Source: Terribacillus saccharophilus (lineage in GTDB: Bacteria; Bacillota; Bacilli; Bacillales; Amphibacillaceae). From it: 50,894 bases of DNA. A program made the translations under genes and the position numbers. Positions 9,765 to 19,380 of this stretch are shown piece by piece. The notes below the pieces were generated by a model, which saw only the letters and a program-made list of their open reading frames with translations, was not told the origin of the DNA and ran no database searches. Position 1 is the first letter of the stretch, and every line of letters begins with the position of its first letter. The stretch covers positions 1 to 50,894 of the forward strand of contig NZ_NPBD01000003.1 in the NCBI RefSeq assembly GCF_002272745.1, read 5' to 3'.

Positions 9765-9773
9765 ACCATAAGT

Positions 9774-10571
9774 TCATTTACTTTTGGAAAAAAGTTTTTT
9801 CAAACGGCTGAACATACCTTTATCACTCTCAAAGCTCATAAGCGGTACTGATTCACCAAGAATACGTCGTGCGATATTACGATAGGCAATACTCGCTTTC
9901 GTATTCGGATGAAAAGCAACTGGCTCCCCGTGATTGGAAGCTTTGATGACTTCGTCGTCGTCTGCAACAATACCGAGCAAATCGATCGACAGCACTTGGA
10001 CAATTTCATCGACTTCCAGCATGTCGCCTTCTTGCACCATATGGTTACGGATACGGTTGACGATTAGTTTTGGAGGTTCGATATCCTCCTGCTCCAGCAA
10101 GCCGATAATGCGGTCCGCATCACGTACACTCGGTTTTTCCGGTGTGGTGACGACAATCGCTTTATCCGCTCCTGCTACAGCATTTTTATAGCCCTGCTCG
10201 ATACCGGCCGGACAATCAATGATGATGTAATCGAATTCCGGCTTCAGCTCGGCTACGATTTTCTCCATCCCATCGGGTGTCAAGTCCGTTTTATCGCTTG
10301 TTTGGGCAGCTGGCAGTAAGTAAAGATGATCGAAACGCTTGTCTTTGATCAACGCCTGCTTCAGCGCGCATCTGCCGACAATTACATCGATAATGTCATA
10401 GATGATTCTATTTTCAAGACCCATCACAACATCCAGGTTCCGTAGACCGATATCCGTATCAATCAAACATACTTTTTTCTCCATCAGTGCAAGCGCTGTT
10501 CCCAGATTGGCAGAAGTTGTAGTCTTTCCTACTCCTCCCTTACCGGATGTAATAACGATTGCTTCACCCAT
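9774..10571 (-). CDS. minD: Septum site-determining ATPase MinD
   Basis: The 265-residue ParA/MinD-family ATPase has the deviant Walker A GKGGVGKTT at about 10-18. IDTDIGLRNLDVVMGLE, IIIDCPAGIE (Walker B) and a C-terminal amphipathic membrane-targeting helix (FSRLKKLFSKSK) follow. With MinC it blocks polar septation, and in Bacillus it is recruited by MinJ/DivIVA. The start ATG overlaps the minC 3' end by 8 bases. It is the last gene of the mreBCD-minCD unit. Confidence 0.98.
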   Translation of the reverse strand: MGEAIVITSGKGGVGKTTTSANLGTALALMEKKVCLIDTDIGLRNLDVVMGLENRIIYDIIDVIVGRCALKQALIKDKRFDHLYLLPAAQTSDKTDLTPDGMEKIVAELKPEFDYIIIDCPAGIEQGYKNAVAGADKAIVVTTPEKPSVRDADRIIGLLEQEDIEPPKLIVNRIRNHMVQEGDMLEVDEIVQVLSIDLLGIVADDDEVIKASNHGEPVAFHPNTKASIAYRNIARRILGESVPLMSFESDKGMFSRLKKLFSKSK

Positions 10572-11250
10572 TTAACATTCTCCTCTCGAAACTGCTGATG
10601 CCCGGACGTTTGCGAATCACTGCCTGCAAACGGTCAATGATAATCTTTTCCTGTTCATCATCGATATGTCCGCATTCCATATAAACACCATCTGTCTCAT
10701 GATCGGGAGCGCGGCTGATATAATCCGCTATTCGAAGCTGCGTCGGATTCATATATGAAGCAGCGATGACAGCATCAGCGTTGCCATCCTTGCCGGCATG
10801 CGCTATCCCAAGCAGATTCCCCATGACGAAAATATTTCCGGTAGCTGTCACACAGCCCCCGGGATTCACATCACCAAGCAGCAGTAAGTCACCCTTTACT
10901 TCCAGTACCTGACCAGAACGGACGACGCGGCTGACAGCCTTCACTTCTGCTTCTTCCTTCCACTCATTTGCCGCTTGTTTCGTAATGACATCAGAATGGA
11001 TGGATTCAATTCGTAATCGCTGTTTACTCGTAATCATCTTACAGAGGATATCCTCCTGCTCCTTGTACAAATACCTGTTGCCTAATTGAATATGTACACC
11101 TACTAGGTGATCAGCCGAATCAATACGATTAGCATCAAGCTTCTCTTCCAATTCCTTCAGCAAATCCTCGAAAGAGCAGGCATCATCCATATGCAAGGAT
11201 AACCCTTCACGGGTACCTTTGATCGTGATGATTTGTTTGTTTCCAATCAA
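10564..11250 (-). CDS. minC: Septum site-determining protein MinC
   Basis: MinC inhibits FtsZ polymer assembly. The protein is about 228 residues. The N-terminal FtsZ-interaction domain is about 1-100 (ITIKGTREGLSLHMDDACSF). The C-terminal beta-helix dimerisation/MinD-binding domain (RSGQVLEVKGDLLLLGDVNPGG, with the RSGQ motif) is about 110-220. A GTG at 11259 lies inside the GGAGGTG site; the TTG at 11250 has an 8-base spacing and gives the usual length, so it is preferred. It overlaps minD. Confidence 0.95.
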   Translation of the reverse strand: MIGNKQIITIKGTREGLSLHMDDACSFEDLLKELEEKLDANRIDSADHLVGVHIQLGNRYLYKEQEDILCKMITSKQRLRIESIHSDVITKQAANEWKEEAEVKAVSRVVRSGQVLEVKGDLLLLGDVNPGGCVTATGNIFVMGNLLGIAHAGKDGNADAVIAASYMNPTQLRIADYISRAPDHETDGVYMECGHIDDEQEKIIIDRLQAVIRKRPGISSFERRMLNG

Positions 11251-11285
11251 GATGGTCACCTCCGTTCGTCGTCTGATTTTCTTCT

Positions 11286-11825
11286 CTATAAGCTAGTCGT
11301 TCTTCTAAGCTGCGAATCGGACCATTTCTGCAGAGGCTTGTTGAAAATCAGATACAAGATTACAAGCATGATAAGGTTGGCGCCAAGCGTCGGCAAGAGA
11401 CGGTGCACTAGATATGTACCGAATCCAATAGGCGTGATGCCAATTAAATGATAGATAAAATAGCCGATCATATCGGCAAAAACAATCGACAGCATCCCCA
11501 GTAATGCAGCTACAAGAATATTACCATGCAGCACTCTGCGCAGTTCCAGGATCAAATAGATACTGAATCCATATGTGAACATATAGACGCCAAGCATATC
11601 TGTATAGACGATATCTTTCAGCAGCCCGAAGATAAGTGCGTATAACAGACTGTAATACGAATTATCCAAATCATAAAGCATAGCAATCAGCACAAGGAAC
11701 AAAAGGCTCCAATGCGGAATCAGCCAAGTGTCACCGCCAACGAACTGCTCTGGCAGCATGGCGGTGGCAACTCCTTCAAAACAAACGATCAAAAGTATGA
11801 TCAGGGGCAAGTATAGCTTTTTCAT
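11286..11825 (-). CDS. mreD: Rod shape-determining protein MreD
   Basis: The integral membrane protein is about 179 residues with five or six hydrophobic helices; it is an elongasome component acting with MreC and MreB. Motifs include GLLKDIVYTDMLGVYMF. The ATG at 11825 overlaps the mreC stop as TGATG; a GTG one codon upstream is an alternative. Low sequence conservation is normal for MreD; position between mreC and minC is decisive. Confidence 0.94.
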   Translation of the reverse strand: MKKLYLPLIILLIVCFEGVATAMLPEQFVGGDTWLIPHWSLLFLVLIAMLYDLDNSYYSLLYALIFGLLKDIVYTDMLGVYMFTYGFSIYLILELRRVLHGNILVAALLGMLSIVFADMIGYFIYHLIGITPIGFGTYLVHRLLPTLGANLIMLVILYLIFNKPLQKWSDSQLRRTTSL

Positions 11826-12721
11826 CACAGACCCTCATCTCCGTTACTCGAAGAAGCGTCTTCAGAAGCAGCATCTATAACTAAAACCTTATCGATGTCA
11901 TAGAGGTCTGCAGTAGGTTTAACGTGAACCGTTTGAGATAAACCATACTCATCCAGTTCGACCGAGTCCACTTCTCCGATAGAGAGAGCTTCTGGGAATA
12001 CTCCACCAAGACCAGAAGATGTAACTAATGATCCTTTTTTAACTTCTAAATCTGGTTTTACTCCTGTAAATAGCAGCATGCCATCCTTCTCATCATAGCC
12101 TTCAATCAAACCGAATATGGGATCCTGAGCGTCTCCGTCTTCATTTTCTCCTCCGTCAATCTTAGCAGATATGCGGTTGGTTTCATTAAACCCACTTAAT
12201 AATTGGACAGATGCCGTGCTGCGGCTTACGTCTTCTACTTTTCCAACTAAACCGCTCGCTGTCATGACTGCCATGTTCGTGTCAATGCCGTCGTCGGATC
12301 CTTTATCAATTGTCAGCTGATCGAACCATCCCTCCGGACTGCGGACAATTACATCAGCCGGAATCGGGTTGTAATCCATCGAAGTGTACTGATTAAACTT
12401 GTCGATTGTCTGCTGCAATTCATCGTTCTGGTGTTCCAGTTCCTGATTGCGGGACATTAAGCCTTTGTAATCGTCCACTTTCGATTTAAGCACCTGATTT
12501 TCTTCATAAGTGTTCTTAAGATCTTTAATATTTGTCATTACCGTAGAGGTGAATTGTGCAGGTTTGGAGAAAATATTCTGCACGAACCCTACGGTATCAC
12601 TAATTATTTGTTCTGGTAATGTTTGGCTGCTCCGATCCCTGGTTGAAAAGCCGATTAATCCGACTAAGATGATGATTGCAATCAGGAATAAGAACATCCT
12701 TTTTTTCTTAAAGAAATTCAT
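11825..12721 (-). CDS. mreC: Rod shape-determining protein MreC
   Basis: The 298-residue protein has one N-terminal membrane anchor (about 9-26), a coiled coil (about 62-108, rich in E, Q, N and L) and an extracellular beta domain with the family motif DKGSDDGIDTNMAVMTASGLVGKV. An acidic, Ser-rich tail ends it (DAASEDASSSNGDEGL). It organises peptidoglycan synthesis outside the membrane. It lies 12 bases after mreB and overlaps mreD. Confidence 0.96.
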   Translation of the reverse strand: MNFFKKKRMFLFLIAIIILVGLIGFSTRDRSSQTLPEQIISDTVGFVQNIFSKPAQFTSTVMTNIKDLKNTYEENQVLKSKVDDYKGLMSRNQELEHQNDELQQTIDKFNQYTSMDYNPIPADVIVRSPEGWFDQLTIDKGSDDGIDTNMAVMTASGLVGKVEDVSRSTASVQLLSGFNETNRISAKIDGGENEDGDAQDPIFGLIEGYDEKDGMLLFTGVKPDLEVKKGSLVTSSGLGGVFPEALSIGEVDSVELDEYGLSQTVHVKPTADLYDIDKVLVIDAASEDASSSNGDEGL

Positions 12722-12733
12722 AACTCACCCAAC

Positions 12734-13774
12734 TTAATTTTTAATAGCTTTGGAAAACACATGTGGATGTGAACGGAAATGCTCGATGAACTCCAGTGAT
12801 TTACCTGTACCGATAGCTACACTGTCAAGCGGGTTTTCCGCAACAAAAACTGGCATTTTTGTTTCTTCGCTGATAACACTATCCAAGTTACGAAGCAATG
12901 CGCCGCCACCTGAAAGAACAATACCGCGGTCCATAATATCAGCAGCCAATTCAGGCGGTGTTTTTTCTAATGTAAGTTTCACAGCATCTACAATCGCGCT
13001 GACTGTATCTGCTAAAGCACCAGAAATTTCCTTTGCGCTCACACTGATTGTCTTTGGAAGACCAGTCAACAGATCACGTCCGCGAATTTCTGTTTCTTCA
13101 TCTGGCTCTGGTACTCCAGCATGACCAAGATCCATCTTCAATTGTTCCGCTGAGCGTTCACCGATCATAAGGTTGTAAGTTTTGCGGATATAGTGGATGA
13201 TAGCTTCATCCATATCATCTCCGGCTGTGCGGATAGACTGACTTGTTACGATACCACCTAAGCTGATAATAGCAACTTCTGTTGTACCACCGCCGATATC
13301 AACGATCATACTTCCAGTTGGTTCCCATACAGGAAGTCCTGCACCGATTGCAGCAGCGAATGGCTCAGCAATTGGGAAAGCATCCTTTGCACCTGCTTGT
13401 TTTGTTGCATCGATAACCGCACGTTCCTCAACCATTGTGATACCAGAGGGTACACATACCATTACGTTCGGCTTTTTCGCGAAGGAAGAACGATTACGCT
13501 GTGCTTGCTTGATGTAATACTTCATCATTGTAGCTGTTGTATCGTAATCCGCGATGACACCATCTTTCATCGGACGGATAACACGGATATTTCCTGGTGT
13601 TCTGCCAATCATATTACGAGCGTCGCCGCCAACTGCCTCTACCTGGCCTGTTTCTACATTTGTCGCCACGACAGAAGGCTCACGGACGACTACGCCTTTT
13701 CCTTTTACAAAAACTAATGTATTCGCTGTGCCCAAGTCGATGCCCAGGTCTTGTGAAAAACTGAATTTCGCCAC
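12734..13774 (-). CDS. mreB: Cell shape-determining actin-like protein MreB
   Basis: The 346-residue actin fold has the phosphate-1 loop [17 protein letters not shown] near the N-terminus, phosphate-2 [13 protein letters not shown], and the adenosine motif [15 protein letters not shown]. It polymerises into membrane-bound filaments directing lateral wall synthesis. It heads the mreB-mreC-mreD-minC-minD operon. Sequence and context favour MreB over Mbl or MreBH. Confidence 0.98.
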   Translation of the reverse strand: MAKFSFSQDLGIDLGTANTLVFVKGKGVVVREPSVVATNVETGQVEAVGGDARNMIGRTPGNIRVIRPMKDGVIADYDTTATMMKYYIKQAQRNRSSFAKKPNVMVCVPSGITMVEERAVIDATKQAGAKDAFPIAEPFAAAIGAGLPVWEPTGSMIVDIGGGTTEVAIISLGGIVTSQSIRTAGDDMDEAIIHYIRKTYNLMIGERSAEQLKMDLGHAGVPEPDEETEIRGRDLLTGLPKTISVSAKEISGALADTVSAIVDAVKLTLEKTPPELAADIMDRGIVLSGGGALLRNLDSVISEETKMPVFVAENPLDSVAIGTGKSLEFIEHFRSHPHVFSKAIKN

Positions 13775-13930
13775 AATTAATTCTCCTTTTCCGAGTCCGT
13801 TCGTGTTTCAGCAAAGCTGCTATTCAGCAGTGCATACTTTTCATATATTGTCTCATTATGTTGTACTTTATCATATCAGATATCAAATCCAATAGACATA
13901 GTTGTAAGGTAATAAAGCATACCATCAGAA

Positions 13931-13971
13931 GAAGCGCCAGCTAGTAAGGTGTACCATGCTAGGCGCTTCTC
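13931..13971 (-). terminator. Probable terminator of radC
   Basis: Arms AGAAGCGCC and GGCGCTTCT enclose about 23 bases with additional pairing. The minus-strand tail TTCTTCTGAT is only moderately T-rich. The rest of the 13775-14020 gap presumably holds the mreB promoter; TGATATGAT on the minus strand near 13875 is a candidate extended -10. Confidence 0.5.
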
Positions 13972-14020
13972 TACAAAGCTAGTTCCAATTATACGAGAAA
14001 ACCAAAAAAATAGATAGTAA

Positions 14021-14707
14021 TTACAGGTATCCTTTTTCCTTCAATGAAATAAACTTTCGATCACCGATGACAAGATGATCCAAAAGCTCGATTCCAATCA
14101 TCTTGCCGCACTCCAGCAAACGCTTTGTAACATGAATATCTTCCTGCGAGGGTGATGGATCACCGGAGGGATGATTATGTGCACATATGATGCTAGCAGC
14201 GGAACGACGGACAGCTTCGCGGAAGATCTCGCGGGGATGAACAATGGAGGCATTTAGGCTGCCTATGAAGATCGTCTGACGATGGATGATGTGATTCTTC
14301 GTATTGAGAAATAAGACGACAAAATGCTCCTGGCTAAGATTACGCATTTCTTCCATTACATAATCTGCCCCATCCTTTGGGCTACGGATTGTATAACGTT
14401 CTGCCGGCTTGTATCGATACAGCCTTTGCCCCAGCTCAATTGCAGCCAAAATAAGCACTCCTTTAGCCGTCCCGATTCCTTTAATAGCAGTCAGCTCCTC
14501 AATGGTCGCATCACGCAGGAGCTGCAAACCTTCGAAATGCATCAAAAGCCGCTGTGCAAGTAATGTAACAGACTCATCCCTTGTACCGCTTCCTAACAGG
14601 ATAGCGAACAATTCCGCATTGGACAAATGAGCAGGACCTAGCTCCAGCAACCTCTCCCGCGGACGATCTTCTTTCGGCACCGATTTTATCGCCATTTCAG
14701 TATGCAA
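14021..14707 (-). CDS. radC: RadC/YsxA family JAB domain protein
   Basis: The protein is about 228 residues. An N-terminal helix-hairpin-helix region (ELTAIKGIGTAKG) precedes a C-terminal JAMM/MPN domain with HNHPSGDPSPSQED, whose His, His and Asp could bind zinc. The molecular function is unsettled; a role in DNA repair was the historical name. TTG at 14707 has AAGGCGG seven bases upstream; ATG at 14695 is an alternative. The frame extends to 14791 without a convincing start. It is next to mreB as in Bacillus, but maf is missing on the other side. Confidence 0.93.
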   Translation of the reverse strand: MHTEMAIKSVPKEDRPRERLLELGPAHLSNAELFAILLGSGTRDESVTLLAQRLLMHFEGLQLLRDATIEELTAIKGIGTAKGVLILAAIELGQRLYRYKPAERYTIRSPKDGADYVMEEMRNLSQEHFVVLFLNTKNHIIHRQTIFIGSLNASIVHPREIFREAVRRSAASIICAHNHPSGDPSPSQEDIHVTKRLLECGKMIGIELLDHLVIGDRKFISLKEKGYL

Positions 14708-14860
14708 CAAAAAACCGCCTTCCTTCTGACTCGGATTCCTGTGTGGCAGACAGGTTACGAGAAGCTTATCGGAAGACGGCGCTCTATTCAAATTGATAAA
14801 TAGAAATTTTATTAAGTCTCTCTGTAGGATAATGAAGAAATTAGATCAAAGAAATCAAAT

Positions 14861-15688
14861 TCATTGACTGTCGGCTGCTAGAGTAGCAGCTTCCTCCCAT
14901 ACCGGCAGCAGCATACTAGCTGTGAACGTTCCTTGCTCCATAGCATTTACTGCTTCATCAGATGCCGTTTTAACGCTCTCTGCTCCCGCTGGGATTTTTT
15001 CCTGCCAAGCTTTCCAAAGAGCCGGATCCTGATTATCCCCTGCAGCAAGCAAAACAGCCAGCTCGTCCAGCCAAGCACTGCTAGCAGCTTCCACTCCTGG
15101 ATCCCATTGCTTTACATAGCTTTCATAGCCCTGCGCTTGAAGCTGGGATCCTAGTGTATCAGCTTCTTCTTGTGATCCTGCCATGCCTGTCAGCAGGAAG
15201 AATTGACCGTTCTTTTCCCATAAGACAGCCGGAATACCAGCATCTGCATACTTTTGTACAACATCCTGTCCGATATCTTCCTGATTATAGACTCCACCCT
15301 GCACAACATAAGCTGTCAAATCACTAAAAGCTCCAGCGTTAGCAGCGGCTTCCTTTGTCGCTACCGGAGCTGCCACGCCACTTGTCTCAGATTCAATACC
15401 CGCTGTATAACGAAGCAGCAAGAATCCTAGCACAACACCTATAATCGCAGCACCAAGTGCAGCTGCAGCCAGTTTCTTCGCAAAAGGAGACAAAGATGCC
15501 GAATTTTTATCTGTTTTCTTCTTATTCAGCTGTTCCAACACCGGAACATCCTTTTCGACCGTCGCTGCCGCTTCTTCGTCATAAAGTGTGTAGCTTCCCT
15601 CACCGATCATCTCTTCTTTTGGCTGCTGCTGTTGCTTCTTCTGCTTTTTACCGCCAATCTTGACGGAAAAACCCTTTTTCTCTTCCAT
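14861..15688 (-). CDS. spoIIB: SpoIIB-like stage II sporulation protein with SPOR domain
   Basis: The protein is about 275 residues from ATG 15688 (GAGGTGCC site). A basic/Gln-rich cytosolic N-terminus (KKQKKQQQQPKEE) is followed by one membrane helix (about 72-92, LGAAIIGVVLGFLLLRYTA). A C-terminal SPOR-like domain (about 120-200, LTAYVVQGGVYNQEDIGQ) follows. SpoIIB localises to the septum early in engulfment and helps septal wall dissolution in B. subtilis. Sequence divergence is large, so the name rests mainly on architecture and on the position between comC and radC. Confidence 0.8.
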   Translation of the reverse strand: MEEKKGFSVKIGGKKQKKQQQQPKEEMIGEGSYTLYDEEAAATVEKDVPVLEQLNKKKTDKNSASLSPFAKKLAAAALGAAIIGVVLGFLLLRYTAGIESETSGVAAPVATKEAAANAGAFSDLTAYVVQGGVYNQEDIGQDVVQKYADAGIPAVLWEKNGQFFLLTGMAGSQEEADTLGSQLQAQGYESYVKQWDPGVEAASSAWLDELAVLLAAGDNQDPALWKAWQEKIPAGAESVKTASDEAVNAMEQGTFTASMLLPVWEEAATLAADSQ

Positions 15689-15916
15689 CCTGGCACCTCT
15701 TTTATGATTGATTGGCTCAACTCTAGCACAGCTAGAAATAGAAGTAAGAGAAATGCTGTCGAGACAAAAAAAGATTGTTCGACAGGATGAACCTATCAAA
15801 CACTCTTTTCTACCAATTAAGAAGCAGGATTATAAAATACACGCAAAGATATCGTTGCAATATAGCTATTTTCCGAAGCATTTGTCACGTCAATTTGTTC
15901 TATTTTATCCCTCAAT

Positions 15917-16675
15917 TTATATATAGATTAATTGACTATACCAGCTTATAATTGTATCACCATGAAAAAATGTGAATAGTGCTCCGGCTAAAATATATGG
16001 ACCAAACGGAATTACTTGGTTTCTTTCTAAAACCTTTATATAAAGAAGGAAAAGACTAATTACAGCACCCAATACAGACGCAAGGATAAAAGTTAGCAAA
16101 ATCCCTTCCCAGCCAAGTATACCTCCAAGCAGTACAAATAATTTCAAATCTCCTCCACCCATTCCACCACGGCTCAGTAAAATGACAAGGAAAAGAAGGA
16201 TAAACGCAATAACAGATCCGATTATGGAGTCCCACCACGGATCCAATGGAGTAATAATTCGAAGAAAAATGAAAAGAGGGAGGAAAAACAGAAGGATTTT
16301 ATTTGGAATGAGTAAAAATCGCATATCCGTCACAAATAAAATTGCACCGATTGAAACCAATAGAAGAGCTAATGCGAGATCCCATCCTATTCCGAACCAA
16401 TAAAAGCTATAACCGAAAAGCAAACCGGTAGCAAGCTCATTTAAAGGATAGATAAGCGAAATATGCTGTTTACAGTTTCGACATTTACCATGTAATATTA
16501 CATAGGAAATAATTGGAATCAGATCATACGATTTAATTTGCTGCTTACAGTCCGGACAAATTGAACGTTCTGTCTTGAACATATTCTCCTCAAGTATCCT
16601 CATGCCGACAACATTGTAGAATGACCCGAACAAAGCTCCTAGAACAACGAAATAAATCAAGAAAAAAATCGACAC
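15917..16675 (-). CDS. comC: Type IV prepilin leader peptidase / N-methyltransferase ComC
   Basis: The 252-residue A24 aspartyl protease processes ComG pseudopilins needed for DNA uptake. The N-terminal domain has the two CxxC pairs (CPDCKQ and CRNCKQ). The catalytic Asp residues lie in VTDMRFLLIPN and MGGGDLKLF (GxGD). There are about eight hydrophobic segments. The order folC, comC, spoIIB is as in B. subtilis. The upstream 277-base gap holds its promoter region, but I could not find a full ComK box. Confidence 0.95.
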   Translation of the reverse strand: MSIFFLIYFVVLGALFGSFYNVVGMRILEENMFKTERSICPDCKQQIKSYDLIPIISYVILHGKCRNCKQHISLIYPLNELATGLLFGYSFYWFGIGWDLALALLLVSIGAILFVTDMRFLLIPNKILLFFLPLFIFLRIITPLDPWWDSIIGSVIAFILLFLVILLSRGGMGGGDLKLFVLLGGILGWEGILLTFILASVLGAVISLFLLYIKVLERNQVIPFGPYILAGALFTFFHGDTIISWYSQLIYI

Positions 16676-16904
16676 AGACCCACTCCTTTACAGAAATTCA
16701 CCCGATAAATACTTTCTAATTATTATCGCCGTACCTCCTTTAGTAATTTTACTAGGCTGTTCGCCTATCACTTCCAATAAATTGTACCAAATCTTATTTA
16801 AGGATTTTTATATTAAACCCAGTTTTTACATTAACTACACAACTTAAGTTGAACCAATCCTAGAAACAGTGAGCATAAAGCCATAGATCACTAGAAATTT
16901 ACAT

Positions 16905-16942
16905 CAAAAATAAAAGACCTATCCCCCAGCGATAGGTCTTTC
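16905..16942 (-). terminator. Terminator of the YceI-like gene
   Basis: On the minus strand AAAGACCTATC and GATAGGTCTTTT enclose GCTGGGG and run into TTTATTTTT. Confidence 0.85.
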
Positions 16943-16953
16943 CTATATCTTTC

Positions 16954-17481
16954 TTATTCCACTACAAACTCAAAGTCAGCAGTGAACTTAACGTCTTTCC
17001 CGATCAATACGCCACCTGTTTCAAGTGCTGCGTTGTAAGTCAGGCCGTAAGCTTCACGGTTGATTTTGCCTTCTACTTCGAAGCCGGCGATTGTGCTGCC
17101 GTCCATTGGGTTTTTGGAAGTGCCGTTGTATTCTACTTTGAATGTTTCTTCGTTAGTTACGTCTTTAATTGTGAAGTCTCCAGTGATTTCGAATTCATCA
17201 TCGGATAATTTCTTCACGGATTTGCTTTTGAATGTCATGGCAGGATGGTTCGCTGCGTCGAAGAAGTCTCCGGATTGCAGGTGGCCGTCACGGTCTGCAT
17301 TACCTGTGTTGATTGTAGCTGCTTGAATTGTTGCTGTGATGGAAGCACTATTCAAATCATTCAAGTCTCCGTTGAATTGTACGTCGAAGTCTTCGAATTT
17401 CCCCTTTGCTTTGGAAACCATCATATGTTTTACCGTAAATGAAATACTGCTGTGTGCTTTATCTAATTTCAAAACTGCCAT
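16954..17481 (-). CDS. YceI-family lipid/isoprenoid-binding protein
   Basis: The 175-residue lipocalin-like beta-barrel protein has the family pattern LDKAHSSISFTVKHMMVSKAKGKFEDFD at the start (motif at residues 5-32), GDFTIKDVT, and REAYGLTYNA near the end. YceI proteins bind long isoprenoid or amphiphilic ligands; the physiological role in Bacilli is unclear. There is no signal peptide, so it should be cytosolic, unlike periplasmic E. coli YceI. The ribosome binding site GAGGAACAAAC precedes ATG. It is monocistronic between comC and the diguanylate cyclase. Confidence 0.93.
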   Translation of the reverse strand: MAVLKLDKAHSSISFTVKHMMVSKAKGKFEDFDVQFNGDLNDLNSASITATIQAATINTGNADRDGHLQSGDFFDAANHPAMTFKSKSVKKLSDDEFEITGDFTIKDVTNEETFKVEYNGTSKNPMDGSTIAGFEVEGKINREAYGLTYNAALETGGVLIGKDVKFTADFEFVVE

Positions 17482-17569
17482 GTTTGTTCCTCCTCAGTGG
17501 TATTTCTTTATTAAGTTACTTTACGTAAGTAACTATATATTAATCACTTCGTTACGTCAAGCATTACTT

Positions 17570-17606
17570 TATAAAAAAACATTCCTTTTACATAGGAATG
17601 TTTTCA
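17570..17606 (-). terminator. Terminator of the diguanylate cyclase gene
   Basis: On the minus strand AAAACATTCC and GGAATGTTTT enclose TATGTAAAA and run into TTTTTTTATAA. The upstream arm overlaps the stop region of the gene. Confidence 0.85.
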
Positions 17607-19327
17607 GTTCTTTGATTCAGTTCGTGGTATATGCTTACTCGATTCCGGCCTTTCTGTTTGGCACCGACGTACATCGCACGGTCGGCATGCCGGACCAATT
17701 CCAATTCATCTTCACTGTTCTCCGGATATGATGCGACCCCGACACTGACTGTCATTTTTAATAAGACGTTCTGATCGAAATCTAATGTATTTTTCGTTTG
17801 GAAAGGTTGTGCAGTAATGCTGCGCCATAATGTATCAGCTACTTTGGCAGCTCGAGCAGAACCGCAATTTGGTAGGATAACTGCGAATTCTTCTCCGCCG
17901 TAACGGGCCAGAACCGCATCCTTATCCTCTATCTCCTGGCTCAATCTTGCAGCCACTTCTCGCAGCACATCGTTACCCGCTTCATGTCCATACGTGTCAT
18001 TCACTTGCTTGAAATGATCCAGATCCATCATGATTAATGACACAGGATTTTCAAGTGCACCCTCCTGAAATAGTCCCTTAAGTGCCTCATCAAAGTAACG
18101 ATAATTATATAAACCAGTTAATGCACATCGCTCACTTATCTGTTTTTTCTGTTCGTAATGCTGGGCGTTTAGCAGACTTACGGCCATGAAGTTCGCTAGT
18201 AATTCGATCAACATGAATTGATATTTCTCATATACATTCCGCTGTTCAGATAAAAGGACGAGGATACCAACGATTTGATTATTGCGTTCAATCGGGAGGC
18301 ACATAAGACTTTCACTATGGGATTCCGTCAAATTCCAATTACTTTTCCATTGTTTTTGTTTACCATAGCGGACACCGGCCCCTTTCTTCCAAACGGAACC
18401 CGCCACACCTTCTCCTTTTTTCTTTTGGTCACCTTGTTTATAAATAGAACGCTCTTTTGGGTCATAGAGACGAATCAATTTCAGCTCCTCGCCATCTGTT
18501 ACATCGTACAGATAAGCCTGATCAGCTGGTACTAGCGATACAATTCTTTCCATAAATAAATCCAGTGTTTCTGTCACATTCAATTTGGCAGTTAATTCAT
18601 GCCCCACCTCACTTACGATGCGGAGATGTTCATTCATACTGCGGCTTCTATAATAGAGTCGCAATATAAAGGATGTACTTACAATTGAAAAACCAATAAA
18701 GACGACGGCGACTGCACCAATCTTGTGATAAAGCAGATGCAGCAGCAGTGCAGCTGGCAGTATATATATGGTTGTCATGAATTCCCAGAAAAAACTGCGT
18801 TCAAAAATCTTATCTCTCTTACCATAAATATACCTTCTGGACAACGTAATCAGGATATGATTCATTATAAACAGCGTCATAGAGTAAACTAGGATTCCAA
18901 TAATATGCATCGGTGTTTCCAATGCTTGAGAAGCGTTTCCTGGAAGATCAAATAAACTGTATACTCCTGCTGCAGAGACACTCATCAGGAAAAACATCAA
19001 ATAATTCAGTGGTATGCGAAACAGATCTTGTTTCGTCATACGCACTTGCAGCAGCACGATTGTGACACTGATTGTCGTTATGATCAATTCCACAAACAAA
19101 CCAAAATTCAAATAAATGACAAGCGTAATACCGTTTAGGAAAAAGACAGGAATTTGGTTCACCATGATTGGAAATAGCGCGACAATGATGGCCAGCGCGG
19201 TAAATGAACTTAGATCAAGCCATTTTAGATTGTCCAAATTTGTCTGTTGATAGATTAGAATCATAGAAACCGGCCAAATGATAGCCCAAGCCGCCCAGAT
19301 CCATTGTTTCTTGCTACTGTTCACCAT
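17588..19327 (-). CDS. Membrane GAF-GGDEF diguanylate cyclase
   Basis: The 579-residue protein starts with about six membrane helices (about 10-220). A GAF domain follows (about 240-390, VSEVGHELTAKLNVTETLDLF). The C-terminal GGDEF domain (about 410-570) has an intact active site RYGGEEFAVILPN and metal-binding LIMMDLDHFKQVNDTYGH. It should make cyclic-di-GMP from two GTP in response to a membrane or GAF-sensed signal. The usual RxxD inhibitory site before the GGEEF is not present (DKDAVLARY), so product inhibition may be absent. The ribosome binding site GGAAGGAAGAAG precedes ATG. Confidence 0.92.
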   Translation of the reverse strand: MVNSSKKQWIWAAWAIIWPVSMILIYQQTNLDNLKWLDLSSFTALAIIVALFPIMVNQIPVFFLNGITLVIYLNFGLFVELIITTISVTIVLLQVRMTKQDLFRIPLNYLMFFLMSVSAAGVYSLFDLPGNASQALETPMHIIGILVYSMTLFIMNHILITLSRRYIYGKRDKIFERSFFWEFMTTIYILPAALLLHLLYHKIGAVAVVFIGFSIVSTSFILRLYYRSRSMNEHLRIVSEVGHELTAKLNVTETLDLFMERIVSLVPADQAYLYDVTDGEELKLIRLYDPKERSIYKQGDQKKKGEGVAGSVWKKGAGVRYGKQKQWKSNWNLTESHSESLMCLPIERNNQIVGILVLLSEQRNVYEKYQFMLIELLANFMAVSLLNAQHYEQKKQISERCALTGLYNYRYFDEALKGLFQEGALENPVSLIMMDLDHFKQVNDTYGHEAGNDVLREVAARLSQEIEDKDAVLARYGGEEFAVILPNCGSARAAKVADTLWRSITAQPFQTKNTLDFDQNVLLKMTVSVGVASYPENSEDELELVRHADRAMYVGAKQKGRNRVSIYHELNQRTENIPM

Positions 19328-19380
19328 CTATCTTCTTCCTTCCTATCAGCCCACGCACATAAAGATTCAGATAATTTAAA

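Noticed and set aside
12750..13895. Long plus-strand ORFs opposite mreB
   Set aside because: They are antisense shadows of mreB with no ribosome binding site or recognisable domains.
16800..16830. Possible ComK box upstream of comC (AAAACTGGGTTTA on the minus strand)
   Set aside because: Only one half-site resembling AAAA-N5-TTTT was found and no second box at a standard distance.
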